A stretch of 64,000 nucleotides of DNA from Burkholderiaceae bacterium (GTDB taxonomy: Bacteria > Pseudomonadota > Gammaproteobacteria > Burkholderiales > Burkholderiaceae_E): assembly GCA_023954135.1 (NCBI GenBank), contig JAMLIN010000007.1, forward strand, positions 98,959 through 162,958. Reading direction: 5' to 3'. Each line of letters starts with the position of its first letter. The first letter of the stretch is position 1. Positions 29,301 through 36,447 of the stretch are shown in pieces. The position numbers were made by a program, and so were the translations under genes. The notes below the pieces were generated by a model, which worked only from the letters and a program-made list of their open reading frames with translations, was not told the origin of the DNA and did no database searches.

Positions 29301-29404
29301 GTTTCGACGAGCCGCGACAGGCAGGCCACAGTCGCGGGCACAGGTGCCCCCGGCGCGGGTGCCGGCGGCGCCGCGCTGGACGGGATGCTGAGGGGGTCGC
29401 GCAC
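23318..29404 (-). CDS. Dimodular nonribosomal peptide synthetase (A-T-C-A-T-TE)
   Basis: This protein of about 2,028 residues has domains in this order: adenylation 1 (YTSGSTG near 175), carrier 1 (LGGHSLLA near 571), condensation (HHLVTDGWS near 790), adenylation 2 (YTSGSTG near 1301), carrier 2 (VGGHSILA near 1703) and thioesterase (GYSLGG near 1833). All key motifs look intact, so it could release a dipeptide-type product. There is no epimerisation domain. My hand-aligned pocket residues are DAFFLGVTFK for module 2, suggesting Ile/Val-like, and DGLSVGFVNK for module 1, which I do not recognise. The GTG at 29404 is a best guess; the frame stays open to 29767 but the extension is not NRPS-like. 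No MbtH, tailoring or export gene is nearby. Confidence 0.9.
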   Translation of the reverse strand: MRDPLSIPSSAAPPAPAPGAPVPATVACLSRLVETRAAQAPDAIALRFGTGEWTLGTINARANRLARYLRARGVGPEVIVAVCLPRGPELWISLLAVLKAGGAYLPLDPATPAARLGFMLADAGAAILLARAGLAESLPMARPPMAICPFAEAARIAAEDDGDPSWRISPHDLAYVIYTSGSTGRPKGVMVERHNLVAEMRWELEALGIDADDRILMRTPVSFDGASLGLWAPLLAGATGIMLDEDALRDPRAILAAIRRHQVSVVSAVPGLLAGILDELERNPGPFPVRAMVAGGEVLPAAETRRWARLADGVLYNFYGPTECTVNSLFHRCAPGGEPGPVPLGLPTAGTTVHLLDAGGCPVRDGEPGEIWIGGAGVARGYLNRPGLTAERFVADVFSPAPGARLYRTGDIGRLRPDGCIEFLGRADTQVKFRGFRIEPGEIETVLAELPEVRAAAVGLAEHPVAGVQLVAWVTWSAACTPDHERLRAALLRVLPDYMVPAVFVDLAQMPMLPSGKLDRRALRLPDPVATTPSRTVAPIEGETAALVAGVWSEVLGVPVAGADDDFFLLGGHSLLAARANARLRSRLGVDLPLRAHFDAPTVAAFAARVDAALARRDAELAGPGTGPVAGDPGAAAPATPAQAALLFVESMAGAGARYHVVMTTRIEGEPLVDALREAVLGTLAAHRVLRTGFGLRDGIAWQQVDEAAVPILEEADLAGADLEEAPDGSVVADGGDAAAGAAQGPGGESAAARLLREHARAPFDPARPPLARALLLRLSPREHVLQLVIHHLVTDGWSMGLLIREIGDRYRVAASGGRHVEPARALQFTDHARWRAGVDADAQSEAALARWCERLAGVEPLRLPPACMPPRADEPEGGLASFVLEPALVQALRELGRRHDATLFTVLLAAFQILLMRYSGQRDFAVGSPVAGREPVEVEPLVGYFVNLLALRVAPAEGVGFEDFLGLTRERVVAALDDRAVPFDRVVAALNQPRVPGRNPVFQASLALQDRPDAVLRLEGLACHAQTVGAAEAKFSLAMSLLRSETGLLGQLEYAREFFDEAGAQRLCRQFEVLLRAIVAAPATLVDALDIVDPGDHARIDAWNRTARAFPADETLAARFAHVLAGGPDAPAVIDGNSRIDYRELDMRASRLACRLRALGVAPDGIVAMALPRSIDLVVAVLGIAKAGGAYLPLDASYPLERLRLMIEDAQPVAFVGTRASLAGLGDALDAPAIALDADTDADADADPSAAADGRSPRSWSCLSPGMAPGMSRGESPDPPSDRASETLPASGASADSLAYVVYTSGSTGRPKGVMVSHRNVLRLVCNTDYFRPQPGECIALASNISFDAATFEIWGALANSATIAVVDGETLLSAQLLRERIARDRITTMFLTTALFNAFATTGPDAFAGLGLLLFGGEAASPAAVRAVVRAGAPARLVNVYGPTETTTFATWHEIDQAAARDADPLRLRIPIGRPIANTRCHVLDPAGRPVPIGLVGELYIGGPGVARGYLGQPGLTAERFVADPFGGVGDRLYRSGDRVRWRDDGEIEFIGRVDAQVKMRGFRIEPGEIEHALRECPGVAQAVVLLEADAAGEPRLFAFAAGMPEGGEAGIEARLRERLPAFMLPQRITLVERLPINPNGKLDRDALRALANEPVPAGPAVAAVVEALGPTEARMLEVWRGALGNPAIGPDDDFFAVGGHSILAVKMVAEVERAFGVRVRTARLFEAPSVRRFSRLVDELRGDAATRLGCVVSIRAGGGRPPLVFLSGYGGAVLVFEALARALGPDQPLYVLDIGAFPIEELRGASLPEIAARMVAELRSARPEGPYALAGYSLGGKFAWEIARQLRAEGAEVGLLCLLDCFAPGYPPRRSLAGRLGMLAGELVRTGPGPLLGQAIAHLRWLRESRGGRVDESIFTAEARAQIGDVALARDLQEHASAVLALWRGYRPAPSESGGLVLIEAQRRDHRRSYVDDDPLLGWGPFVPGGIERHQMACHHREMLDPDKASLLAGILSALLGELERARDR
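25641..25690. repeat. Perfect 20-bp palindrome next to hexamer repeats inside the NRPS
   Basis: Positions 25641-25660 form a perfect 10+10 palindrome of CCGTCGGCGG and its complement. They are followed directly by five ATCGGC-type hexamers (25661-25690, one divergent) encoding an Asp-Ala repeat. This lies in a low-complexity insertion of about 60 residues (DNA ~25530-25700) between the early core motifs of adenylation domain 2. Confidence 0.8.
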
Positions 29405-29660
29405 AGTCCGGGGTCCGCCTCTTTCTTCTGGGTCCGCCTCTCGATTGTCCGGATCGCCCGATCGTGGCGCCGCCGCCGGGCAACGTCGCCAGCGCACGGA
29501 CCAGCGGCTCCGGACGGCCGACCGGCGAATTCTAGCCTGCCGGCCCGCCGGCCCGTTGCGGCACCGGAAGCGGGACGGGCTGCGCTCGCCGAGGTTTATC
29601 ATGCGAGGGCGGGGGCAGCGCGGCGACGCCCTTCGCGATCCGCGGTCCGGACATCGAGCG

Positions 29661-31505
29661 ATGAGAAGCGTCAGAGCCCTGCAACCCGCCCAGCCATCCG
29701 ATGCGCAGCCCGAAAGGCGACGCGCGCGCCGCGACGTCGACGTCGCCGACTCCATCGCGCGCACCATCCTGGCCGGGTTCGACCGCCACTACAGCCGCTT
29801 TCGCTACCATGCGCAGCTCGCCAAGGGGCGCTACGAGGCGGGCGACTTCCACGCGATCCGCCGGCTCGCGAGCGAGCGCATCGCCTTCTACGACCTGCGG
29901 GTGCGCGAGGCGATGGAGCGCCTGGAGAACGAGTTCCACGCCGAGGATCTCTCCGAGACGATCTGGGTGCAGGTCAAGCGCCAGTACGTCGGGCTGCTGC
30001 GCACCCACCACCAGCCGGAGCTCGCCGAGACCTTCTTCAACTCGGTGTGCTGCAAGATCCTGCACCGCAGCTACTTCCACAACGACTACATCTTCGTGCG
30101 GCCGGCCACGGCCACCGACTACCTCGAGACGGACCCGGTCTCGTACCGCTCGTACTATCCGCTGGCCCGCGGCTGGCACGAGGCGATGCGCCAGATCTTC
30201 ATCGACATCGGGCTGGCCTGCCCCTTCGTCGACATCGAGCGCGACATCGCCCTGGTCGAGCAGGCCCGCATCGCCGAGCTCGGCCCGGATTTCGTCGCCG
30301 CCCCCGACTGCCAGTACCAGGTGCTGCGCTCGCTGTTCTTCCGGAACAAGGGCGCCTACCTGATCGGGCGCTTCGTCAACGACGGCGAGATCCTGCCCTT
30401 CGCGATGCCGCTGCTGCGCAACTCGCAGGGCCGGGTCTACGTCGACACCATCCTGTTCGGCCCGGACCTGATCGAGTCGCTGTTCAACTTCTCGCGCGCC
30501 TACTTCATGGTCGACATGGACGTGCCGTCGGCCTACGTGCGCTTCCTGGTCTCGCTGATGCCGACCAAGCCCGAGGCCGAGCTCTACACCATGCTCGGGC
30601 TCCAGAAGCAGGGCAAGACGCTGTTCTATCGCGACCTGCTTTCCCACCTGCGCCATTCCCACGACAAGTACGTCATCGCGCCCGGCATCAAGGGCCTGGT
30701 GATGGGCGTGTTCACCCTGCCCTCGACGCCCTACGTCTTCAAGTTCGTGAAGGACAAGCGCGGCAAGGACGTCACGCGCGAGTTCGTGCAGTCGCAGTAC
30801 ACCCTGGTCAAGTACCACGACCGCGTCGGGCGCATGGCCGACACCTGGGAATACTCCAAGGTGCCGTTCCCGAAGGCGCGCCTCGACCCGGCGCTGCTCG
30901 CCGAGCTCTACGAGACCGCCCCGTCGCTGCTGACCGACGAGGGCGATTCGATCGTCATCGAGCACCTCTACATCGAGCGGCGCATGACGCCGCTCAACAT
31001 CCATCTCGACCGGGCGAAGCCGGCCGAGCGCGAGCATGCGGTGATCGAGTACGGCGACGCGATCAAGGACATGGTCGCGGCCAACATCTTCCCCGGCGAC
31101 ATGCTCTACAAGAACTTCGGCATGACCCGCCAGGGCCGGGTGGTCTTCTACGACTACGACGAGGTCGCCTACCTCACCGACTGCAACTTCAGGCGCATCC
31201 CGCCACCGCGCACCCCGGAGGACGAGATGGCCTCCGAGCCCTGGTATCCGGTGGCCCCCAACGACATCTTCCCCGAGGAGTTCGGCACCTTCCTGCTGGG
31301 CAATCCCGAGATCCGCAGGATCTTCCTCGCGCACCACGCCGACCTGCTCGATCCCGCCTTCTGGCAGGAGAAGCAGGAGCGCATCCGGCGCGGCTTCCTG
31401 GACGACGTGTTCCCCTATCCCGCCGCACTACGCTTCCGGCATCCCGAGAGCGAGCAACGCGGCCGCCATTCGACGACCCCGACCCCTGACGGAGACAAAC
31501 CATGA
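29661..31505 (+). CDS. aceK: Isocitrate dehydrogenase kinase/phosphatase
   Basis: This 614-residue protein matches AceK across its length: ILAGFDRHYSRFRYH, CCKILHRSYFHNDYIFVRP, the nucleotide loop GIKGLVMGVFTLPS, VFKFVKDKRGKD, and the active-site DMLYKNFGMTRQGRVVFYDYDE. AceK phosphorylates isocitrate dehydrogenase to push carbon into the glyoxylate shunt during growth on acetate or fatty acids, and reverses this when needed. The ATG at 29661 was chosen; the frame is open back to 29217. Its stop overlaps the thiolase start by four bases. No aceA or aceB is in the window. Confidence 0.95.
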   Translation: MRSVRALQPAQPSDAQPERRRARRDVDVADSIARTILAGFDRHYSRFRYHAQLAKGRYEAGDFHAIRRLASERIAFYDLRVREAMERLENEFHAEDLSETIWVQVKRQYVGLLRTHHQPELAETFFNSVCCKILHRSYFHNDYIFVRPATATDYLETDPVSYRSYYPLARGWHEAMRQIFIDIGLACPFVDIERDIALVEQARIAELGPDFVAAPDCQYQVLRSLFFRNKGAYLIGRFVNDGEILPFAMPLLRNSQGRVYVDTILFGPDLIESLFNFSRAYFMVDMDVPSAYVRFLVSLMPTKPEAELYTMLGLQKQGKTLFYRDLLSHLRHSHDKYVIAPGIKGLVMGVFTLPSTPYVFKFVKDKRGKDVTREFVQSQYTLVKYHDRVGRMADTWEYSKVPFPKARLDPALLAELYETAPSLLTDEGDSIVIEHLYIERRMTPLNIHLDRAKPAEREHAVIEYGDAIKDMVAANIFPGDMLYKNFGMTRQGRVVFYDYDEVAYLTDCNFRRIPPPRTPEDEMASEPWYPVAPNDIFPEEFGTFLLGNPEIRRIFLAHHADLLDPAFWQEKQERIRRGFLDDVFPYPAALRFRHPESEQRGRHSTTPTPDGDKP

Positions 31506-32698
31506 GCGATTCCATCGTCATCGTATCCGCTGCCCGCACGCCGATCGGCGCCATGCAGGGCGACCTTTCCGCGCTCGCCGGCCATGAGCTCGGCGCCACC
31601 GCGATCCGCGCCGCCGTCGAACGCGCCGGCATTCCGCCCGAGCGCGTCCAGGAAGTCATCATGGGCTGCGTGCTGCCCGCCGGCCAGGGCCAGGCACCGG
31701 CCCGCCAGGCGACGCTCGGCGCCGGCCTGCCGATGTCGGCCGGCGCGACCACGATCAACAAGGTCTGCGGCTCGGGCATGAAGGCGGCGATGCTCGCCCA
31801 CGATCTCATCATCGCCGGCAGCCAGGACATCGTCGTCGCCGGCGGCATGGAGAGCATGAGCAATGCGCCCTACATGATGCTCAAGGGTCGCGGCGGCTAT
31901 CGCTATGGACACGGCACGCTCTTCGACCACATGGCCTACGACGGCCTCGAGGACGCCTACGACAAGATGCCCAACGGCGGCGGCAAGTCGATGGGCATGT
32001 TCGCCGAGGATTGCGCATCGAAGTACAAGTTCAGCCGCGAGGAGCAGGACGCCTACGCGATCGAGTCGGCGCGCCGGGCGCGTGCCGCCAACGAGGACGG
32101 CAGCTTCCAGTGGGAGATCGCGCCGGTCAAGCTCGCCGGGCGCAAGGGCGAGGTCCTCGTCGAGCGCGACGAGTCGCCCTTCAAGGCCAATCCCGACAAG
32201 ATCCCCACGCTCAAGCCCGCGTTCCGCAAGGACGGCACCGTCACCGCCGCGACTTCCTCGTCGATCTCCGACGGCGCCGCCGCGATGGTGCTGATGCGCG
32301 AATCGATGGCGAAGGAGCTCGGCTGCACGCCGATCGCGCGCATCGCCGGCCACACGACCCATTCGCAGGAGCCGCAGTGGTTCACCACCGCGCCGGTGGG
32401 CGCGATCGAGAAGCTCTACGCCAAGACCGGCTGGAACACCGGGACGACCGATCTCTACGAGATCAACGAGGCCTTCGCGGTGGTCACCATGGCGGCGATG
32501 CGCGAGCACGGCCTGCCGCACGACAAGGTGAACGTGCACGGCGGCGCCACCGCGCTCGGCCACCCGATCGGCTGCTCGGGGGCCCGCCTGATCGTCACCC
32601 TGCTCGGCGCCCTGCGCAAGACCGGCGGCAAACGCGGCATCGCCTCGCTGTGCATCGGCGGCGGCGAGGCGGTCGCGATCGCGGTCGAGGCGCTTTGA
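31502..32698 (+). CDS. Acetyl-CoA C-acetyltransferase (thiolase)
   Basis: This 398-residue thiolase has the acyl-accepting Cys in NKVCGSGMKAA (about residue 90), the His of GGATALGHPIGCSGAR and the second Cys in CIGGGEAVA. It condenses or cleaves acetoacetyl-CoA. The start overlaps the aceK stop as ATGA, so translation is coupled to a regulator of acetyl-CoA use. It could serve leucine-derived acetoacetate, fatty acids or polyhydroxybutyrate; the sequence does not decide. Confidence 0.94.
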   Translation: MSDSIVIVSAARTPIGAMQGDLSALAGHELGATAIRAAVERAGIPPERVQEVIMGCVLPAGQGQAPARQATLGAGLPMSAGATTINKVCGSGMKAAMLAHDLIIAGSQDIVVAGGMESMSNAPYMMLKGRGGYRYGHGTLFDHMAYDGLEDAYDKMPNGGGKSMGMFAEDCASKYKFSREEQDAYAIESARRARAANEDGSFQWEIAPVKLAGRKGEVLVERDESPFKANPDKIPTLKPAFRKDGTVTAATSSSISDGAAAMVLMRESMAKELGCTPIARIAGHTTHSQEPQWFTTAPVGAIEKLYAKTGWNTGTTDLYEINEAFAVVTMAAMREHGLPHDKVNVHGGATALGHPIGCSGARLIVTLLGALRKTGGKRGIASLCIGGGEAVAIAVEAL

Positions 32699-32709
32699 GA
32701 ACCTGTGAA
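32696..32709. repeat. 14-bp copy of the liuC-liuD repeat terminus
   Basis: TGAGAACCTGTGAA begins on the thiolase stop codon and is identical to the left end of the palindromic element at 40825-40987. Only the terminal motif is present here, with no hairpin interior. Confidence 0.55.
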
Positions 32710-32720
32710 GGGGCCGCGCG

Positions 32721-33398
32721 ATGCCGACAGCCCTGATCGTCGGCGCTTCCAGGGGGATCGGCCTCGAGTTCGTACGCCAGTACCTCGAGGCCGGCTGGAA
32801 CGTCTTCGGCACCCACCGCGGCGAGGACGACCGGATCCGGCTGCGCGACCTCGGGGCGCATACCCTGCGCCTCGACGTCCTCGAGCCGAACGATGTGGCC
32901 GGCATCGCCTGGCAGCTCGACGGCGAGCGGATCGACGTCGCGGTGGTCAACGCCGGGGTCTACGGACCCCGTACCAGCCATATCGCCCAGCCGCCCACCG
33001 ACGAGGAATTCGACCTCGTGATGCGCACCAACGTGCTGGCCTCGATGCGGCTCATCCCGGTGCTGGCGCCGCTGCTGGTGCCGGCGCGCGGCACGCTCGG
33101 CTTCGTCTCGAGCCGGATGGGCTCCATCGCCGAGGCGGGCGCCGCCTACGGCATGCTCTACCGGGTATCGAAGGCGGCGGTCAACATGACCGCCAGGCTT
33201 GCCCACGCCGAATACGGCGGCCAGGGCCTGCGGGTGCTGTCGCTGCATCCGGGCTGGGTACGCACCGACATGGGCGGGCCCAATGCCGACGTCGAGGTCG
33301 ACGCCAGCGTCGCCGGCCTGCGCCGGGTGATCGCCGACCCGATCGCCTGGCCGGGCGGCAGCTTCTTCGACTATCGCGGCCAGTCGCTGGCCTGGTAG
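32721..33398 (+). CDS. SDR-family oxidoreductase
   Basis: This 225-residue short-chain dehydrogenase has the cofactor loop VGASRGIGLEFVRQY, NAGVYGPRT, a Ser in FVSSRMGSI and the YRVSK active-site pair. It resembles the C-factor/CsgA-like group of small SDRs. It lies 22 bases after the thiolase and is followed by RidA and an acyl-CoA dehydrogenase on the same strand, so it is probably co-transcribed. The substrate is unknown. Confidence 0.87.
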   Translation: MPTALIVGASRGIGLEFVRQYLEAGWNVFGTHRGEDDRIRLRDLGAHTLRLDVLEPNDVAGIAWQLDGERIDVAVVNAGVYGPRTSHIAQPPTDEEFDLVMRTNVLASMRLIPVLAPLLVPARGTLGFVSSRMGSIAEAGAAYGMLYRVSKAAVNMTARLAHAEYGGQGLRVLSLHPGWVRTDMGGPNADVEVDASVAGLRRVIADPIAWPGGSFFDYRGQSLAW

Positions 33399-33438
33399 AA
33401 GAACTCGTCATCCACCTTCCAGAACCGCGCGACACGCC

Positions 33439-33840
33439 ATGCAGGGACAACGCATCAGATCCGGATCCTCCTTCGAGTCGCTCGTCGGCTATTCGCGGGC
33501 GGTGGTCGAAGGCAGGCACGTCCATGTGTCCGGAACCACCGGATTCGACTACGCCAGCATGCGGATCGACCCCGACCCGGAAGCGCAGGCGCGGCAATGC
33601 TTTCGCAACATCGCGGCGGCACTGCACCAGGCGGGCGCCGGCCTCGACGACGTGATCCGGGTGCGCTACCTGCTCGCCGACGCGGCGCTCTTCGAGCGGC
33701 TCGCGCCGGTATTCGCCGAGCACCTCGGTCGCGCGGCGCCGGCGGCCACCGCGATGGTGGTCGGCCTGGTGGACTCGCGCATGCACATCGAGATCGAGGT
33801 CACCGCGGTGATCCCCGACAAGTCCGGACAGTACGCCTGA
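33439..33840 (+). CDS. RidA/YjgF-family protein
   Basis: This 133-residue protein has the RidA fold, with the conserved Arg in DDVIRVRYLL and a C-terminal IEIEVTAVIP strand carrying the Glu typical of this family. RidA proteins hydrolyse reactive enamine/imine intermediates, and members in catabolic operons can act on pathway intermediates. It is 13 bases upstream of an acyl-CoA dehydrogenase. Confidence 0.87.
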   Translation: MQGQRIRSGSSFESLVGYSRAVVEGRHVHVSGTTGFDYASMRIDPDPEAQARQCFRNIAAALHQAGAGLDDVIRVRYLLADAALFERLAPVFAEHLGRAAPAATAMVVGLVDSRMHIEIEVTAVIPDKSGQYA

Positions 33841-33853
33841 ACAAGGGCCGACC

Positions 33854-34999
33854 ATGATCCTCGACGAAGACCGACGGATGATCCGCGATGCGGTGCGCGA
33901 GTACGTCGCCGCGGAAATCACGCCGCATGCGGCGCAATGGGATCGCGAGCACACCTTTCCGGCACAGGCGCTGGCGGGCCTGGCCGCGCTCGGCGCCTAC
34001 GGGGTGGCGGTGCCGACCGAGCTCGGCGGCGCCGGCCTCGACTATCTCTCGCTCGCGCTGATCATCGAGGAGATCGCCGCCGGCGACGGCGGGACCTCCA
34101 CCGTCGTCTCGGTCAACAACTGCCCGGTGTGCTCCATCCTGCTCAACTGGGCCAGCGCGGACCAGCAGCGGCAATGGCTCGAGCCGCTCGCGCAGGGCAG
34201 GATGCTCGGCGCCTTCTGCCTCACCGAGCCGCACGTCGGATCCGAGGCGGGCGGGCTGCGCACCCGTGCCCGCCGCGACGGCGACGACTACGTGCTCGAC
34301 GGCATCAAGCAGTTCATCACTTCGGGCAGGAACGGCGACGTCGCCATCGTGATGGCCGTCACCGACCCGGAAGCGGGCAAGCGCGGCATCAGCGCCTTCA
34401 TCGTGCCGACCGACACCCCGGGCTACCGGGTGGCTTCGATCGAGAGCAAGCTCGGCCAGCATTCGTCCGACACCGCCCAGATCGCCTTCGAATCCTGCCG
34501 GGTGCCCGCCGCCAACCGCATCGGTGCCGAGGGCGAGGGCCTGAAGATCGCGCTTTCGGGCCTGGAGGGCGGGCGCATCGGGATCGCGGCGCAATCGGTG
34601 GGCATGGCGCGGGCCGCCTTCGAGGCGGCGCTGGCCTATGCGAAGGAGCGCACCGCCTTCGGCCAGACGATCTTCGAGCACCAGGCGGTGCAGTTCCGGC
34701 TTGCCGACATGGCGATGCGCATCGAGGCGGCGCGCCAGCTGATCTGGCATGCGGCGAGCATGAAGGACGCCGGCCTGCCCTGCCTCAAGGAGGCGGCGAT
34801 GGCGAAGCTCTTCGCTTCCGAGATGGCCGAGCGGGTCTGCTCGGAGGCGCTCCAGACCTTCGGCGGCTACGGCTACGTGGCCGACTTCCCGGTCGAGCGC
34901 ATCTACCGCGATGTCCGGGTCTGCCAGATCTACGAGGGCACGAGCGACATCCAGCGCATCCTGATCGGCCGGGCGCTGGCGACGGGGAGCTCGGCGTAG
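33854..34999 (+). CDS. Acyl-CoA dehydrogenase
   Basis: This 381-residue acyl-CoA dehydrogenase has FCLTEPHVGSEAGGL, KQFITSGRNGDVAIV, the mid-region ERTAFGQTIFEHQAVQFRLA and the C-terminal RDVRVCQIYEGTSDIQRIL with the catalytic Glu. It is typical of short- or branched-chain acyl-CoA dehydrogenases, feeding electrons to ETF. It closes the thiolase-SDR-RidA-dehydrogenase run. The next 301 bases hold no gene. Confidence 0.92.
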   Translation: MILDEDRRMIRDAVREYVAAEITPHAAQWDREHTFPAQALAGLAALGAYGVAVPTELGGAGLDYLSLALIIEEIAAGDGGTSTVVSVNNCPVCSILLNWASADQQRQWLEPLAQGRMLGAFCLTEPHVGSEAGGLRTRARRDGDDYVLDGIKQFITSGRNGDVAIVMAVTDPEAGKRGISAFIVPTDTPGYRVASIESKLGQHSSDTAQIAFESCRVPAANRIGAEGEGLKIALSGLEGGRIGIAAQSVGMARAAFEAALAYAKERTAFGQTIFEHQAVQFRLADMAMRIEAARQLIWHAASMKDAGLPCLKEAAMAKLFASEMAERVCSEALQTFGGYGYVADFPVERIYRDVRVCQIYEGTSDIQRILIGRALATGSSA

Positions 35000-35160
35000 G
35001 GGCTGCTCTTGCGTAGTGCCGAGAAGCGGAGCAAGCCAACCGCGCAGGCTCGACGCGCGAGCGCCTCGGAGCGGCGACGTAGCCACGAGCGGATCGTCGC
35101 GGGGCGACTTGACGGTGTCACGCTGGCTCGCGCAAGGCCTCTTGCCGTCGATGATGGGCA

Positions 35161-35180
35161 CTGACCCAAATCCGGGTCAG
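35161..35180. other. Stem-loop
   Basis: CTGACCC and GGGTCAG form a perfect seven-base stem around a six-base loop. There is no T-run on either side, so it is a weak terminator candidate at best for the acyl-CoA dehydrogenase transcript. Confidence 0.35.
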
Positions 35181-35274
35181 CGTACCAGGGCCTGCTCACC
35201 CTAGACCATGAGAGCCATTGGACAGCCGCGCGTAACCACATAGTGTGCAGTATGCGCAGTACCTCCAAGTCTGC

Positions 35275-35294
35275 TATTATATTGTACATACAAT
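35275..35294 (+). promoter_or_regulatory. brnTA promoter -10 and operator candidate
   Basis: TATTAT at 35275-35280 is a good -10 hexamer; no clear -35 is seen. It is followed directly by ATTGTA-CA-TACAAT (35281-35294), a perfect six-base inverted repeat just before the brnT start. BrnA antitoxins bind such promoter-proximal palindromes to autorepress. Confidence 0.5.
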
Positions 35295-35300
35295 TTACTT

Positions 35301-35576
35301 GTGAACATCGAGTTCGACCCGCAGAAAAGCGAGCGCAACGTCCGGGAGCGAGGGCTCTCGTTTGATCGGGCACGGGATTTCGAGTTCGAAACCGCGGTGT
35401 TCCTCATCGACGATCGCAAGGAGTACAGCGAGGTCAGGACCAGGGCGTTCGGGATGTTGGACGGTCGTCTGCATGCGCTGGTTTTCGTCGAAACCCGGAG
35501 CGGCATCCGGGTCATCAGCTTGCGCAAGGCGAACGCACGAGAGATCAGGCGATATGAGCAGGAAGCCGACAGCTGA
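35301..35576 (+). CDS. brnT: BrnT-family ribonuclease toxin
   Basis: This 91-residue protein has the BrnT pattern: FDPQKSERNVRERGLSFDRA at the start, then a DDR segment and a C-terminal VISLRKANAREIRRYE. BrnT is a RelE-like ribonuclease that inhibits translation. The start is a GTG at 35301, immediately after the operator candidate, with no obvious ribosome-binding site. Its 3' end overlaps brnA by 23 bases. The toxin-first order is normal for BrnTA. Confidence 0.9.
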   Translation: MNIEFDPQKSERNVRERGLSFDRARDFEFETAVFLIDDRKEYSEVRTRAFGMLDGRLHALVFVETRSGIRVISLRKANAREIRRYEQEADS

Positions 35577-35829
35577 AGGGATCGACCCGGACAATCCGGA
35601 GTGGACAGCAACGGATTTCGGGCGCGCTCGGCCGCTGGCGGCATTGCCCGAGTCGCTACGCGAGAAGCTGCGAGGGCGAGGCCCCCAGAAGTCTCCGACC
35701 AAGGAGCGCGTCACGATCCGGCTGTCGCGCGAGGTCGTCGAGGAGTTTCGCGCCACCGGCACCGGGTGGCAGACCCGGTTGGACTCGGCCTTGAAGGAAT
35801 GGCTGCGGGAACACAAGGCGATGCGCTGA
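35554..35829 (+). CDS. brnA: BrnA-family antitoxin
   Basis: This 91-residue antitoxin has a C-terminal ribbon-helix-helix DNA-binding domain (KERVTIRLSREVVEEFRATG, then WQTRLDSALKEWL) and an N-terminal segment that would bind BrnT. It overlaps brnT by 23 bases. A longer frame from 35362 is the shadow of brnT. Confidence 0.88.
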   Translation: MSRKPTAEGIDPDNPEWTATDFGRARPLAALPESLREKLRGRGPQKSPTKERVTIRLSREVVEEFRATGTGWQTRLDSALKEWLREHKAMR

Positions 35830-35996
35830 GCCGAGCGAAACTCACCAGAAAGCGCTCGCGCTCTTGCGCCGCGTCGCCGGCCGGCCACGCCCGCCGCCGC
35901 CGATCGGGCACCGTCGGCCGCTCGTTCCGGCCCCCGGGCCGGGCTGTCCGCCACGCCGTAGGCTGGGTGCGTCGGACGATGCCCGGAAACCGCGAT

Positions 35997-36404
35997 ATGG
36001 ACGCTCACCCCTGTCGTTTGCTGTCGCGCCACCCGCCCGGCGCAAGGCTCGCCGCGCTGGCGGGCACGGCGCTGCTCGCCGCCGCCTGCACCAGCGCCCC
36101 GCATGAACTGCCGCCGCGCTCGAAGCTGAACCGCTACGAGCTCCAGTCGATCGAGCCGGAGATCCGTCGGCATTCCGACTGCCTAACACGGGAGCTCGGG
36201 CCGGCCGAGGCCGTATCGACGGCGGTGTCCATGCAGGCCCGCTCGCGCTGCGAACCGAGCCTGGCGCAGCTGCGCGCCCGCCTGCGGGCCTTCAACCTGA
36301 GCGAGGACGCGCAGCGCCGTTACCTCGGCGCCCTCGAGATCGCGTCACGCAACCGGACATCGCTGCGCGCCGCGCACGCGGCGCAGGACGGCGCCCTAGA
36401 ATAA
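35997..36404 (+). CDS. Small putative lipoprotein
   Basis: This protein of about 135 residues has a hydrophobic signal (LAALAGTALLAAAC) ending in a lipobox Cys, followed by a helical domain with two further Cys residues (HSDCLTRELG, RSRCEPSLAQ) that could form a disulfide. An ATG at 35979 would add six residues. I do not recognise the family. It sits between brnA and the AEC carrier and is the only secreted protein of this block. Confidence 0.6.
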   Translation: MDAHPCRLLSRHPPGARLAALAGTALLAAACTSAPHELPPRSKLNRYELQSIEPEIRRHSDCLTRELGPAEAVSTAVSMQARSRCEPSLAQLRARLRAFNLSEDAQRRYLGALEIASRNRTSLRAAHAAQDGALE

Positions 36405-36447
36405 TGCCTTCGCCGGCGCCGCCGGCCGCCTGGCCTCGCCGCGCATC

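Larger units (their letters stand above)
35000..35300. other. Gene-free stretch before brnTA
   Basis: No coding sequence could be supported here. It contains a 7-bp stem-loop at 35161-35180 and, at its right end, an AT-rich promoter/operator for brnTA. The base composition shifts from GC-rich at the left to AT-rich at about 35265-35300, as is common at the edge of acquired toxin-antitoxin modules. Confidence 0.6.

Noticed and set aside
29405..29767. N-terminal extension of the NRPS frame
   Set aside because: The added residues are Arg-rich and unlike any NRPS domain, and they enter the aceK upstream region.
35161..35180. Rho-independent terminator
   Set aside because: The stem is only 7 bp and has no T-run on either side; recorded as a plain stem-loop.
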